Source: Hymenolepis diminuta
Lineage: Eukaryota; Platyhelminthes; Cestoda; Cyclophyllidea; Hymenolepididae
Assembly: GCA_900708905.1 (NCBI GenBank)
Contig: CAADRB010000058.1
Coordinates: 1,008,472-1,072,471 of the forward strand
Reading direction: 5' to 3'
DNA: 64,000 nt
The notes under the pieces are model-generated. The model did no database searches, had not been told where the DNA came from, and saw only the letters and a program-made list of their open reading frames with translations. A program made the translations under genes and the position numbers. This document shows positions 1-13,119 of this stretch, piece after piece; position 1 is the first letter of the stretch; the number at the start of each line of letters is the position of its first letter.

Positions 1-2867
1 GCTATCTTACTCTTCTACCCCTCTTATGATAGTGAGGTTCGGCAAACTTGGGTGAGCAATAGCCGCATTGTCAACTGCTAAGGCGTAGTCCTCTCCTCAC
101 CAGACTACAGCTAAGTACTGTTTTATACACGAGTTATGCCTATATTCAACAAATAACACTTGATTTTAGATGAAACAAAAACTATCAAGGCCTTGGAAAT
201 GATAATCATCTGAAGAACATTCTTTGGGGCAGAAACCACCTTCAGTCATTCCTCAATGTTTTGACCCCAGGATATGCACCATCGAAACTTCATTAATGAG
301 CCATCAGAACACTAAAATATGATATTCCTATGATTAAAGCTAAGATTCTGCGCCATTGTGAGTGATTTGGAGTTGTTCTTACTCAATGTTGATCGCATTC
401 ATATCCATCTTTAAAACAGGAATGCTCTTGAACTCACCATAAAACTGTCAACATCATTACGGAATTGCGTTTTTTAATAACATCGTTATTCCGCAAATCC
501 GAGATTATAAAATATCTTAAGTGCCTTAATATTCTACTTAGAGAAGTTCGTTAAATTTTGTCATAGCTTCATTGTTTCATTAATATGCTTCAGTACTGTT
601 TCTGTCGTAATCTGGTTTTTTCCCTTCAATGCAAACTTTTAAAAGTCTTCTTGGAATAAGTTCAATGTACTTCCACTTATAATTCAGCATGAGGTTTACT
701 CAGTTATTAAAAGAACTTTGCCATCACTTTGTAAGTTTAAGAGTCCCTAGATGGGAAGATATCTAAAAGTCTGCTTCGGTGTCTATGGGAGGTGTGTGTA
801 CTATTATGAACACTAATTATTTGTGCTTGCAGTATTGTTCGAAGGCGAGCTCGTTCTCTGGATATTTTATTCAGCAATACCACCTTTTAAATTCCCGTAA
901 TTTTCACCTCATTCAATGTCGTTCGTGGAGACTCTAGCAAATGCATAAAAGCACTTCCAGTTATATTTCTTGAATCTAGTGCCAACATCATTGTTATAAA
1001 TAGAGTACTGCTAATAGAAGTTTTAGTAAATACAATGAGACAGTAGGAGAAATTTATGAGTGACCGAGTGTGTTTGCATTTTAAATGATAATTAATTGGC
1101 AAGTATATATATAGCGATGCGTAAGATGATAAGAAAGCTCTGGGAGATGAGCAAGGGAATGCCACGAAACCGGGGTATCAGAGGTGATAAATAGCGGTGC
1201 AAATGTAAATTCCAACTTGAGCTGGTACCGGCTTAAATACTCTGTAGCAATGAAGGTAGGCTTGACCCAGCTACCCTTTTTCAATCTGAGTAGTCCGGGT
1301 ATTCCAGTATCAAACGAATTAGGTGAAGTACAGGCCAGTGGAAGTAAAAGTGACTTCAAACCTCAATTCATGAAAGTCATTTCAATTATCCCTCAGTGGC
1401 CTAGGAAAGTAATTAAGGGAAATTGGCTATTCATGTGTATTGGTGGTGAAGTGGGCAAATAGCTGCACTGAAATCCGCAATTTTCAAGAACGACTTATTC
1501 TTATGTATCACTTTCTTTACTCATTGATAGATGGAATATTGAAAGCTTCACATCTTCGTGAATAAATTTTACTTGAGCACGAACATTGACTAAATATTTT
1601 TGTCAATCATATGGGCCAAATATATAACAACAGTGGACTGAATGAAGTAAGAAAGTTTATAATAATAATAGTCACATTTATTCCCTTCAAGATAGCCGCA
1701 TGTGATTACCAAGAGTTGGAGAAATATGCACTGACATTGTCGTGAATTCGCTTCATCTTAATTACTGACCGATTTTCAAATCCTCTGATTTCGCATTTCT
1801 ATAAATAGAGTTCCTCATGAGGTTGGAACTTCCCAAACACTAAGTGAGTTGAAAACTTGATCTGCGACAGTACAAGATCGGGAGTTGACGATGTTGCCAG
1901 AGAATTATTTTAAGTAGGCTGAGGTGGAATGAGAGGACGTTAGAGTGAAAATTAAGAGAGAGGAGCGAAAGAGATTAGGAGACAACAGAATAGTATGCGC
2001 GTAAACCGAATTCGTTCATATTCACAAGGAGTTGAGTTGAATGCCTATACGTTTATTTCGCCTAATACTACTCTATTCATAGGATTATGGAAAAATCTGG
2101 GCATAATTCGGTCTGCTCTTTGAGTCTGTGTGATCGTCCCAACGAATTAAGTCTGTTTAGAAAAAACGCACTTGACCGTTTCTGACAAGTGAGATTGGTT
2201 AGTCCCTTCACTGAATACACACTGATTGGTGTCTGATATATTCCTAAATTCTAGAGCTTTAACAATGATAATTATGAACCAACTTAAGACACGAGTGCAC
2301 CATCGACGATTGGAGTTTTGCACTTAACTGCCATATTCCAGTGCTTATGCTGATCAAATACGAATATTTTAGCATTATTTATTTAGAATTAAATTAACGT
2401 TTATGAAATCACATTGACGAATCCATGCAATAAGACGGGAATTTGTCATTTAAACAATTAAAATACAATTTCCTCTCTCAGACTAACATCCCCTAATCCA
2501 TTACTTTCAATGAGTTTATAAACTCTTTTATGCGATAATTTGTTTTTTTGCCAACCGAAACTAACCGTAATTTTTCGATAAATATGTAAAAAAATAAATA
2601 TACGTATTCCACCTTTATGTTGATGAATATTCCATTTTTGTGTTTTTGAAGTGTAACATTTTTTTCTGGGCCTGAGAATTGTTCAGAATAAATTTTAGCT
2701 AAAAATTTAATTTTTTGTGTGTATCCTTCATTCATATATACATTTTGAGGATTTTTTAAGATTTCGGTTTTAATATGGGGGTGTTATATGTAGATCCTCT
2801 TGTAACTGTTGTTATATGCAGTGAAGATCATTACTGTCTTGAGATGTTGTAGACCGTTCCGTTTGAA
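1..2867. other. Non-coding stretch, no gene recognised
   Basis: AT-rich. Between 1081 and 1462 frames are open on both strands (92 aa each), which suggests chance or an old repeat; neither translation is recognised. Confidence 0.5.
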
Positions 2868-2955
2868 TAGAGCCTAGCGGTGAAAGTTAGTGATAGGTAA
2901 TCGCATTTGCATTATAAGTAAACCTTCAATGTCAGAGGTTTGAATTCGCTTGCAT
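2868..2955 (+). repeat. tRNA-like SINE head
   Basis: GCCTAGCGGTGAAAG suggests box A and GAGGTTTGAATTCG, about 66 bases on, suggests box B. It does not fold into a convincing complete tRNA, so a SINE head or tRNA relic is more likely than a gene. Confidence 0.4.
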
Positions 2956-3592
2956 TTCATCTATTTTCCCATTTAATTGGCTTGATTGAAATCGACTGAA
3001 TGTATACTGAAACTGTAACTGATCAAGTTTGGATTATTTATTGGTCACTCCATTCTTTTATAGAGTTACTGAACAGTATATTGGTATATACATGATTTTT
3101 TGTAACTTTCATAAATCAGTGTTACTCACCTCGGTAATTTCTCGGGAACGAGTCTATATTGCGCCTTTAACTATTGAGAACTGAGTCTAGGCTAAACTAA
3201 TATATGTACATTTAGAAGTTTGTTTCTTCCTATTCTTTTCAGCAGATTAGCATAACTGCACATGACCCCTCTTTAGACCTTACAATGTCTTCTTTATTAG
3301 ATTTCTCCCTATGTTCTATTCTGCTAAAATAAGGATTCCTTTGTCCATGAAGAAAGTCATCTTCGGGAACTCATCTTAAGCATGAAATAGCGTTCTGAAA
3401 TATTGCCTAACGATCTACAAACCTGGTATTCTAGTTCCATATTGAAGAGAGAGAGACACACGCGCAATTCGGCTGAATACAAAATTAAATTAATAATGAT
3501 CTAAAAATATACGAACAGATCAATAATATAAATATAAATTTTATGAGAAACATAAAATACGAGATGATACCTACTAAAATACTTTTTCGGGG

Positions 3593-4260
3593 AGTTCATT
3601 CAGTTTTAGCCAGCCTCTTCCCACGAGTAATCCCATTGAAAATTTTACACCAAGCATTCGATTTGCAGTCCGTCCAGAATTTCAAGAGAACATCTTTCAG
3701 CATTTCTGCTGTTGTCCCGTCTTCCTTTTCGTTAGACTTCATCACTTCATGTTGCCGGTTTGGGGCTTTCGCTCGGAAGGTGTTGAATAACATATCATTT
3801 TTATTTCAAATGAGGATCTTCATTCTTCGTTTCCTCAAATAGTTCACTTTCAATTCTGGTTTCCTGTGCCTTTAGCAGGATTCGGTTCAGGCACTGTATT
3901 CATTTCTTCGGATTCTTCGGGCCTGGTTTATTCAATGCCTTTCTTTGAACAGTCTCAGTGATCTCTATCGTTCGCTTCAGTAACTTCAATTCGTCCAGCC
4001 AGTCAAGACCAGCTAGATTCAATTCCGGGCCGATTAGCCACAAAATTTTTGGCTCGAATTCGCTGATCATCATAATAAACATGGCATTTCAGTCGCTCTT
4101 TAAAATTTACAATTCTGCCAGAAGCAATCTGAACAACCAATTATGTGAGAATCAAGGCTAGTCTGTCCAAATCTCCCCATGTTTTCTGTGAAATCGGGGT
4201 AATATCCAGCCGTAGTTTGATCCCATAACCATTTATCTACACAGTCATATATTTATACCT
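3593..4260 (-). pseudogene. Gypsy relic: protease next to integrase tail
   Basis: Read on the minus strand. About 4235-4035 gives a retropepsin: INGYGIKLRL, ITPISQKTWGDL, QIASGRIVNFKERLKCHV. Where family members have DTGAD, only one Asp remains, so the catalytic triplet is lost. After a frameshift come LNLAGLDWLDELKLL and a stop at 3900. From 3793 to 3596 the frame reads KEDGTTAEMLKDVLLKFW and FNGITRGKRL, which resembles the integrase segment with TTAE...FL and the later GR-K box. The whole reverse transcriptase and RNase H between them are missing, so this copy has a large internal deletion. Confidence 0.72.
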
Positions 4261-4299
4261 ATCTGCATTATTGACCTCTTTCGTAGAGCAAACGATCAT

Positions 4300-7020
4300 C
4301 AGTTCGGGGCGTCTCCTGGTTTGACCTTCCGTATCATATTATTCTTTCTGGATTCTGTTATACTTGCTGCCCTATCTTGCCATCAGAAAAGCCAATTTCC
4401 TCAATGAAAATCAAAATGTGTTTTGATGGAAAATTTACTTAAAATACATGAAAGATAAAAAGAAAACTATTTCACTACTATTAAGAAACAATGACAATAC
4501 TTATTAATCTCTGAAAATTTAACTTTGTTTGGAGTTTTCTCTTGTCTCTTGATAGAGATCATATAAGCAGAATAAGAAAACTCCTCTTTGTGATTTAAAG
4601 ATATATATAGATATGATAGAAAGATTCGTTCTATTAATACGATTTTGACAACCTAGGAAAGACGTTTAATCTTCTCACAGAATTGTTCGTCCTTAAATTG
4701 TAGATCTATGTTGACTGTATTAGTAAACTTTGGTGAAGAAAGATGAACCCTAGCTGTAATTTGTCTAAATTTTACCATTTTGCTCATTAATACATTAATT
4801 ATTTATTTTAATAACGTGTATTTATTTGAAAACTTAATTGATTAGATTATTCTCTCTTCCCAAATGTCAATCATCTTATTTGTGTTTAAAAAATTGCCAA
4901 TGAAGGACAGAAAGATGGATCTTCAAAGATAAGACAAAGCTATTACTTTTCAAGATTATTACGATCTTTAGCAAGAGGTAAATTACGAGGAAGCGGAATT
5001 TTTGTCGGTGAGGTTTACTAGGAACAGAAAAACAGGAAACTATGAAAAATGAAGCAAACGTGGCTGGTAAGTAGAAGAGGCGGTAGAAGTCTTTAAATGA
5101 AAAGATAAACTTTAATATTAGCTTTTTTTCTGCCGAAAAACTTTCCTTCAGGTAATATTTAAATAATTCCCTTCTTCAAAATTCTCACTCAAATACTTCA
5201 GCGAAAACGGACATCCCACTTTTGAAATCATTATGAATCCCTGGTTCGGAAATAAATTTGCTGTTGAATAATGCACTCAAAGATCCACTGAAGCTCACTT
5301 TGATTCAAGAATTTTCGAAAAAGGTTTTAGAACGACAAACGATGCAATCGCATTCTTATGTGATTAACTTGCATCCCTCTTTGAGACCAAATAATTATAC
5401 GTCAACGTCAATAATCGTCGATAAACCTGCTGGGCAAAATTAAAATTTTCAAAAGCGACGGCGCAGAGTTCTCGAATGATAAAAACTTCATGGAAGTTTA
5501 GATAAACTATTGACGACTAATGGCGAGTTAGTGAAGTGGTTTTCTAACCGTAGACTATTACTTGTGAATTTCTTGAAAACCATTTTTTGAGACCAACAGT
5601 ACTAGTTAACATTTTCATTTACGTCTTAGTCATTACTGCTTCATTTCTCATTAAAAATGTTACATTCCTAATTCGAAAATACGAAAGCAGAATGATAATT
5701 TATTCTAGAGGGTCTGAAATCCGATTCTACTAGGAATGAAGTTTACATGCGAGTTTAATGTTAACTGTGAAGTTCAGACTTATAATTAGTATATAAACTG
5801 TTACATTATATTGATCAAGAGTTATTTTAATATCTATTATTATAATATTATTTTCTTGCAAAAGGAACATAATGTAATTAGAATTTCTTTTTAATTTAGA
5901 GGGAATTATGTGACCGAAATTCCTTTGTGGAATGTCTTGCTAAGTATTGAATAAAACGCATGGAGTTTGAGTTAGTTGGGTTATATTCTTATGAACTTTA
6001 AGGTTAATTTAAAGAAAATTAATCGTTACTTAGCTAGAGAGATAGAATACATTCTTCTGGTTCATTTTTTCTGTTTTCAGAAAAATAAGATTCAATTTGT
6101 GATACCTTGGTAATTAAAAATTCCACTTTCCGGCTTTCATGGCGAAATTAACTAAAATTAAAAAAAAAGCCAAATGTGCCGAACTTTGATGGCTTTAGCA
6201 CAACTGAAAATTATGTGAAATCCTTACTTTTTATGGTTGAGCTGCTCAGAAAGCACTCTGTTCTATCTCCAGAAATGTAACATAGATGACTATGCATCTT
6301 TCAGTCTCCTTCTTGACATTGATTCAATCTTTGACTTATCCTATTTTGATCATGTGGAATTAATGTTATTGTTGATATTCGGTGATAACTTTCTTTCCTC
6401 CCCCAAATCAGTAAGAAGCATCTACGATATTTCCTCCAGAAAACAGAAAAGTTCAAAAGTTAAGTCATGCATATTGTTTCCAATTAATGTCTATAATAGT
6501 TTTGCGCTGAATATCATCTAAGCTGAATTAGATAGCTAAAATTTTCGTGTATGTCGGCGTTTTTGTCTTGTTTTTTAATAGCGTAGCCGTACTGACCGAT
6601 CTTAATTCATTAATCAATTTGATATCCAAATTAAAAGAATTTGTCGACATGCTATTAATACTTATTCATAAGTAATACTTCCCATTGGTTGTTAAAGTAA
6701 ATAATTTGCTCCTCCCATTCTAAAAACCTTTCTTGTCAAATTAACAGTAATATGAATTCAAAATGCGGCCGTTCAATATCCACGGAGAATCACCCATGTG
6801 GATAGGTCTCTTATATGGTAAACCTATCCTACTTATGAAACATAAGTAAGCTCTTACGCCACATAAATATTCCCCCCCGCCCTCCACCCCACTTTGGCAT
6901 TAACATAGCCTACTCATTTTTCGTTTCATAAGGTTGCGTATCCAGAATTTATGCGGAAATTTGTGCTATCACAAAATTAGCTGTTTTTGCCACAAAAACT
7001 TCGGCTTTAAAACTAATGTA
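4300..7020. other. Non-coding stretch
   Basis: AT-rich with no recognised gene, transposon or RNA. Short frames at 5258-5443 and 6237-6521 look like chance: no family motif and biased to Leu/Ile/Ser. Confidence 0.5.
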
Positions 7021-7790
7021 CAGCGGTAACACATAGAATGAGGCGAACGCGTTCCAAAGTGCACTCGGTCAGTGTATTAGTCATTCCTTTCCCTAATAAA
7101 TCAATAGCGGTACTCCGTCTTGCTTACAGCGCGCGACTCCGTGCACAGCATGCCAGTTTTGCCCGCGTTGTCGAAATTAGGACTTCTGTCAAAGAGAAGC
7201 GTCTTCGTTAACCTTGACGGTGTTTATATTATGTCTATGTCATAGGCTGCGAAGTCTAGACGACTTGGAAAAATCTCAGCACCGTGGTCCATTTAACCCA
7301 GTTTTATGTTCGTGCTCACATGCTCAAACTGGAGAGATTCATAATGAACTCAACAGATCTTAAGACAGTATGTAACAATCTAAGCCCTAGCCAAATCTGG
7401 GATAGCTCACCTTGCAACCAGGTCGCGCAAGCTATATCTATCAAATACTCCTATTCATGATAACTTGGGCATCAACTACAACGCACGGTATACAAATTCT
7501 GCCGACTTTGGCAAATTCAACATAACTGAGAATGCAACAAACTCAAAATAGCTACCGCGCGGCAGAAATCAGAAACAATCCAACCAATATGGCTGCCACA
7601 AGCACGCCACTACAAACCCAGTTGGAAATCGCGCCGACTAAACCACATACGCACCAGCGCACGCACTGCGTCCCGGCGGACCCATCGATTTCCAACGTAC
7701 AAACCATGGCGCAATACACGTGCATGTGGCGTGGACAGCGAAAACTGCCATGCCAAGAAAAACCAAAATCTAATAACTAAAATAGTATCT
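7020..7790. other. GC-richer patch beyond the EEF1A 3' end
   Basis: Contains GCGCGCGACTCC, AACGCGTTCC, CACGTGCATGTGGCG and other CG-bearing words that are rare nearby. An 82-aa plus-strand frame (7532-7780) has no recognised domain. No repeat partner was found in the window. Confidence 0.4.
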
Positions 7791-7883
7791 ATTCATGTGA
7801 AAAAACCCGAAAAAGTAAAAATTAAGACCTTTAAATGACACCCGTTTGACAAAACCAAAAGATTCATATTATTTTACCACGCT

Positions 7884-7889
7884 TTTATT
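7884..7889 (-). promoter_or_regulatory. Poly(A) signal AATAAA of EEF1A
   Basis: AATAAA on the minus strand begins 22 bases past the EEF1A stop codon, implying a very short 3' UTR. This is the closest canonical hexamer after the stop. Confidence 0.7.
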
Positions 7890-7911
7890 ATTCTGATACA
7901 AAAACATGACT

Positions 7912-9329
7912 TTACTTCTTGGCCTTTGCTGCTTTCTGGGCCGATTTTGTAGCTTTAGCTTCCTTCTCTTTGAAGTTAACATTTTTGATGACACCGACAG
8001 CGACAGTAGAACGCATATCACGGACGGCGAAGCGACCAAGGGGAGGAATATTAGAAAAGACCTCCACGCACATGGGCTTGCTTGGAACCATTTGAACAAT
8101 GGCGGCATCGCCAGACTTGATCTTGGCTGGGTTGGTCTCCTTAACTTGACCCGTACGACGATCAATCTTCTCCTTCAGCTCAGCGAATTTGCATGCAACA
8201 TGAGCCGTGTGACAGTCCAGAACTGGAGTATAACCAGGTCCGATTTCACCAGGATGGTTAAGGACGATAACTTGGGCTGTGAAATCAGCAGCTTCTTTTG
8301 GTGGATCATTCTTTGAGTCACCAGCAACATTACCCCGGCGAATATCCTTCACAGAAATGTTCTTTACGTTAAAGCCGACATTATCACCGGGAACGGCCTC
8401 AGTGAGAGCTTCATGATGCATTTCAATGGATTTAACTTCAGTAGAAATGCCCGCTGGAGCGAAGGTAACGATCATGCCCGGCTTCATAATACCGGTCTCA
8501 ACCCGACCGACTGGCACGGTTCCGATGCCACCAATTTTGTACACATCCTAGAAAATTCCATTTAATGAATTATCGCTCTTACCTGTAGAGGAAGACGAAG
8601 AGGCTTATCAACTGGACGTGTTGGTGGTTCAATCAAGTCGATGCATTGAAGGAGGGTTGGTCCTTTGTACCATGGCATGTTTGAGCTTGACTCGAGCATG
8701 TTATCACCAACCCACCCAGAGATTGGCACTATATTGACCTTCTCTGGATTGTAGCCAACCTTCTTGATGTAGGCTTTCATCTCGGCCGAGATTTCGTTGA
8801 AACGCTTCTCATCATATTGAACGGCGTCCATCTTGTTGACCGCAATTATGAGCTGCTTGACACCCAAGGTGAAGGCAAGCAGAGCGTGCTCCCTGGTTTG
8901 ACCATTCTTGCTGATACCAGCTTCGAACTCACCAGTACCGGCAGCCACGATAAGAATAGCACAATCAGCCTGACTGGTACCGGTGATCATGTTCTTGATG
9001 AAATCACGGTGGCCAGGAGCATCGATGATGGTAACCATGTACTTAGGAGTCTCGAATTTCCAGAGAGCGATGTCGATGGTGATACCTCGCTCACGCTCAG
9101 CCTTAAGTTTATCCAAGACCCAGGCATATTTGAAGGAAGATTTTCCGATCTACAGATTAGAGCCATAATACAAATTTTAACTCACATCAGCAGCTTCTTT
9201 TTCGAACTTCTCAATGGTACGCTTATCAATACCACCGCACTTATAAATCAAGTGACCAGTGGAGGTTGATTTACCAGAATCGACGTGACCGATAACGATC
9301 AAATTGATATGGATCTTCTCCTTTGCCAT
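7912..9329 (-). CDS. EEF1A: Translation elongation factor 1-alpha (three exons)
   Basis: This is the cytosolic GTPase that delivers aminoacyl-tRNA to the ribosomal A site. Exons on the minus strand are 9329-9186, 9149-8583 and 8547-7912, giving 48 + 189 + 211 = 448 aa. The introns are only 36 and 35 bp, each GT-AG and phase 0. The start is set by MAKEKIHIN, the usual EF-1alpha N-terminus. The P-loop GHVDSGKS is at residues 14-21, switch I RGITID at 69-74 with Thr72, DAPGH at 91-95 and NKMD at 153-156. The barrel domains 2 and 3 follow from about residue 230, and the end is lysine-rich ([11 protein letters not shown]). It is about 14 residues shorter than the usual 462, mostly from a shorter loop before the GTLL-like segment. 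All catalytic motifs are intact, so this looks like the working housekeeping copy. A diverged paralogue lies 21.6 kb away on the same strand. Confidence 0.98.
8548..8582 (-). other. EEF1A intron 2 (35 bp)
   Basis: A minimal GT-AG intron between ...PLRLPLQ and DVYKIGG. Removing it restores the uninterrupted family sequence. Intron 1 at 9150-9185 (36 bp) is just as short. Confidence 0.95.
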
Positions 9330-9384
9330 AGCGAAGTGTGCGCGAGCAGCGTAAAAGACAAACTGTGCCGGAATATGTACCTAA

Positions 9385-10240
9385 GGAATTCAGCTAAACA
9401 ACCACGTATTTTAACCAACAAAATTAGAAATATTTAAATTGCAATCAAATACAAAGTCTAGGTATTAGTTAACTTTTTGGGAATTTCTGTTACTATTTAT
9501 GTATGAATACATTTTACGTGTTCATGTATGAAATATTAGATTTAAATCTTCTATAAAACTCGACTTAATAACAATATATATACCATATGCTTGGATCTTA
9601 ATGGTGGCCCTTTTATTTATTGTAAATTTATTAAATTATATCAGCCGGTTTTAATCTATTCATTCCAAAACTCGCATTCCATTGATATTCATAAGTATTA
9701 ATGGGATAGTTTTGTAATGGCATACTTAGTTCTCGTATTAAGCATTTATTATGTACATTAATGAAAATGTAGTTTTATATCTAAAATCGCTATAAAATCT
9801 ATTGGAAACTATATTGTTATTCTTTTACTTATGCATTTTATTCCTATTTTGCGATATAAACAAATAGACAAAATTATTCGTGAAATAAAGAGATTAAATA
9901 TCATGAGATATTTCACACATAGGTAAAAAACGATTTATTTAGTGATTGTTTTGAGCATACGAACTGAACAATATGATGCAGAGCTTCTAGGTTTTCATAC
10001 ACTGATGTGAAAGCTCTTCGAGGCCTTATCATTACTTTTTCTGTATTTTGACATTACTTTCCATCTTTGATTTATTTCTAAAGGTCAAATATTTTGCTTC
10101 GCATAAAAATCAACTTTCTTGATTCTTTCTCAATATATTGGGCTTAGAGAGAGAGCTTACGTTTATATTCTATCATAAATTTTGACATACTTTTGATAGA
10201 GAATCAATATACAATTAGTCTTAAATTTTATTCCAAGGCC
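9385..10240. other. Region upstream of EEF1A
   Basis: Very AT-rich. It should hold the EEF1A promoter, but no clear TATA box or other site could be fixed with confidence. Confidence 0.4.
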
Positions 10241-10460
10241 TTAAAAATTTCTTCTCTGTGATGTGCCGTAACCGACCCTTAGAGTTCCTAAGAATGCACT
10301 AGTTACAAATTCAACCGGACAACACTACAATATAAAATGGTCAAAACCACCATATCGAAAACCACCTTTTTGTATCGATTGGAATCAAAAGTAAGCAGTA
10401 TTTAAAAAATGGAAAACAGAGAATTATTTTTGGGGAAGACATTATTTTCTTTATGCAGCA
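10241..10460 (-). repeat. Solo LTR of the gag-only element family
   Basis: The minus-strand start TGCTGCATAAAGAAAATAAT matches the 5' LTR at 26123. The end CTTCTCTGTGATGTGCCGTA (plus sense) matches the LTR end at 24158. No internal region is attached. Confidence 0.65.
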
Positions 10461-10904
10461 GATTTGTATAAAAAGAAGAGTTTAAATGAAAGAAGTAACA
10501 TGAATTAACTTCTTCATATTGAAAATATAGACGTTTGAGATTTTGTGTAATTTCTTTACTTTGTTTTTAAAATTAACAAATGATTAAACCGATACCAATT
10601 TATATTATATCCCCAACTAGAGGAATGGTCAACAACTTAAGATAATTTCAGTTTATAATCTCTCATCGTACTCGGATTCGGCCATTGGGACAAAATCTGG
10701 TCCTTTGTTTTGCCTTTTATCGTATTGTCTTTACGATTTTAGCATCCATATCGTTTTTTATTAATTTGCCAATGACGTCTAGTTATAAAGTCATTGTTAG
10801 AAAAGCATGTTAGAATGTTTGAAGGGAAAATATTCCACTTTAGCCAACAGTTAAGTGCTAAACATTGAAGAGGTTGGATATAAAATGTAGTATAAATGAG
10901 TGCT

Positions 10905-11120
10905 GGTGGTGCAGTGCTGAACGTACTTGTCTACGAAATCAGAGAATAAGGGTTCAATGCTTATCGCTGCACACCCAGAAAGCGGACCACACTGGTTAAG
11001 TCTGTCTAATACGGGGGCTGACAGTAGTCGAGTTTTTCACCAGAGAGTTTCAACGGCGCCACCCTTTTACGCAAGATGGGTGCTGGAAAACGCTATCCCA
11101 AATGGTCCTGAGAATAATTC
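10905..11120 (+). repeat. tRNA-derived SINE-like repeat
   Basis: TGGTGCAGTGC at about 10910 resembles a polymerase III box A, and GGGTTCAATGC 42 bases later resembles box B (GGTTCRANNC). The body contains ACCACACTGGTTAAGTCTG, CTAATACGGG and CAAGATGGGTGCTGG. Similar body sequence occurs at 45050-45115 and, inverted, at 43765-43790. Confidence 0.55.
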
Positions 11121-11129
11121 ATTGTTATA

Positions 11130-12880
11130 TTATTATAAATAGGAAAATCTTGTGTGATATATACCTGATACTTTTATATCAGGCATTCAGTACTTTGTAT
11201 AGCAGTGTATATTAGCTAATTATTTAACGAAATCTTACGTAAAAAAATGAATGCATTTAGTTCAAACGCCTGATCTGGTTAAATGAGTATAACTGAAATT
11301 AATACACTATTTGATTGGATGTCTTAAATAAAGCTCAGAGCAGCAGAGTTTATGCTTGTTCTCGAGATGAGAATTTCTATTCGAGGTTTCTAAGTCTCCT
11401 ATTAACCTTATCAATATTCTTGTGCAAGGCGCTCCTGACATCTTGACAGTTAATTTGTTAAAAACTATCATAGATATTTTAATCCTCAACCATCAATAAT
11501 ATTAAGACAACTTCCATTCACATGTGATCTCCGTTTAATTTGTAGGGTGGTTTGTCATATCCTCTATCCGGGCCTAGCTAGAAGTATCAATTGGGCACAT
11601 AGATAGCAGCTGCAGAAACGAGGCTTTTAGCATTACAATAGTGCGGATAATATTATACTAGTTGGATAACTGGATACACAACTCTGATATTTAGGAAAAC
11701 AGGAACTCAAGTTTCTACAAACCGATTCGTTTCAACTTAACTTTTCATAATTTTATTTGAATTAAAGAAAAAATTGGGATGTTTGGCACGTTTGATTAGT
11801 TCATCCTTTTCCAATAAAACTAATTTTATTCTTCCATGAAGTAAGGATACCATATTCATGTTTTAGTTCTCAACTAGAATTTTAACTCTATAATTTTTTA
11901 AGTATATCAATATTCACTGATGATACCTAATCCACAGACCATTCCATAGCATGTCAGAGTTGAGGGGTAGAACAGTTGGACAATTGACTATTTTCAACTT
12001 AGGAATATTCTCATTTTTTCTGGTCAGAACGGGATTCTAAAATTATTCAGACACTTTGACCTGTTTTGGCTTTGTTATCATGCATGCCTCTGAAACAAGT
12101 AACTTTTACATTTGACCTACTTTTGAACACACCTAAATGTCTATGGAAAGCATAGTACGTAAAAATTAATTAGGTCATAAAACTGACGAAAATGTGCGGA
12201 AATTTCTCATATGTTTGCATCCAATGATATACTTAATAGGTTGAGGTATACGGCTTGTTTACCTGGTTACTTATGCCTTTTATTTTCCTATTTGAAAATT
12301 ATCTTACTGCTTTTGAACGATCAATAATCAATATCTAGTCAAATGTTAACTATTTATCCCCGATTAAAGATATAACGCTTCGCTTTTATTTCCTTTAAAC
12401 GAGAGTTATAGAGGGGATCTCCATGTTCCACTTCAAAATTAACTCGCTTCCATTATTAATGTTATCAAATTTTCAGCTAATTGAGTGACTGCAATTCTTT
12501 ACAATAAATAGCAAGCTAATATAGTCGAAATACCTCAAGCCTACTATTTTTTTATTGTTAACAAGTTTCTCCAATGAAAAAACTTTGAAAATACGTTATA
12601 ATTTCATGCAGATCCAGTTGTAAACTTCCTCAACAATCAAATGAGCGAGAACTGATGTGTTAAAAAGTATTTATAAAAAATGATCTCTAGTGCCATTTCC
12701 CATTTAGTAAATTTCAGTAAAATAAGAAGGGTAAACTAAAGAGAAGTGCCTACCTTTCAGAACTGAGGTCTTGAAAATTCACTCTCCTGTATCCTAATTA
12801 CTGTAACATTGACTGCATTGTATATAATTATTCAATTTGCATCTTTGAAAAAGTGGACTTTAATAATCTATGTTAATTAT
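11130..12880. other. Non-coding stretch
   Basis: AT-rich with no recognised gene or element. Confidence 0.5.
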
Positions 12881-12889
12881 TTTTTTGAG

Positions 12890-13115
12890 ACAAGTATTTG
12901 TAGGCATATTCAGTCTTTTTATGTATCGCACTCCTACTGACCCCTGCCTTAACGTTAACTGTCAATGAACAAGGGCAATTCTGACAATCTGTATTGCCCT
13001 CACTCAGCACTGACGTCTCCTCTTTCCCCTCAATTCCTCCCTCAATTCCTTCCTTCACAATTTTCCAACCCAACTTTTTGTCTTCTCACTCGTTAGAGGC
13101 TATTGTTTCCTATTA
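12890..13115 (+). repeat. Pyrimidine-rich dispersed repeat, copy 1
   Basis: Shares in order CCCTCACTCAGCACTGACG, a long CT-rich stretch with CTCAATTCCTCCC, then GTCTTCTCACTCGTTAGAGG and ATTAGCC with the copies at 18.7, 23.65, 47.87 and 61.6 kb. Confidence 0.75.
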
Positions 13116-13119
13116 GCCA

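Noticed and set aside
1081..1462. Overlapping 92-aa frames on both strands as a possible gene
   Set aside because: Neither translation carries a recognised motif, splice partner or poly(A) signal. Open frames on both strands over the same bases usually arise by chance or from repeats.
2868..2955. Functional tRNA gene
   Set aside because: Box-like elements are present, but no acceptor stem pairing or anticodon loop could be made out. A SINE head or relic fits better.
7906..8316. 136-aa plus-strand frame opposite EEF1A
   Set aside because: It is antisense to the conserved EEF1A exon 3, and its openness follows from EEF1A codon use.
9370..9384. GGTACATATTCCGG upstream of EEF1A resembling GGATACATATTCC before the paralogue ATG
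   Set aside because: The match is only about 9-12 bases and at different distances from the ATG. It is too short to call a shared promoter element in AT-rich DNA.
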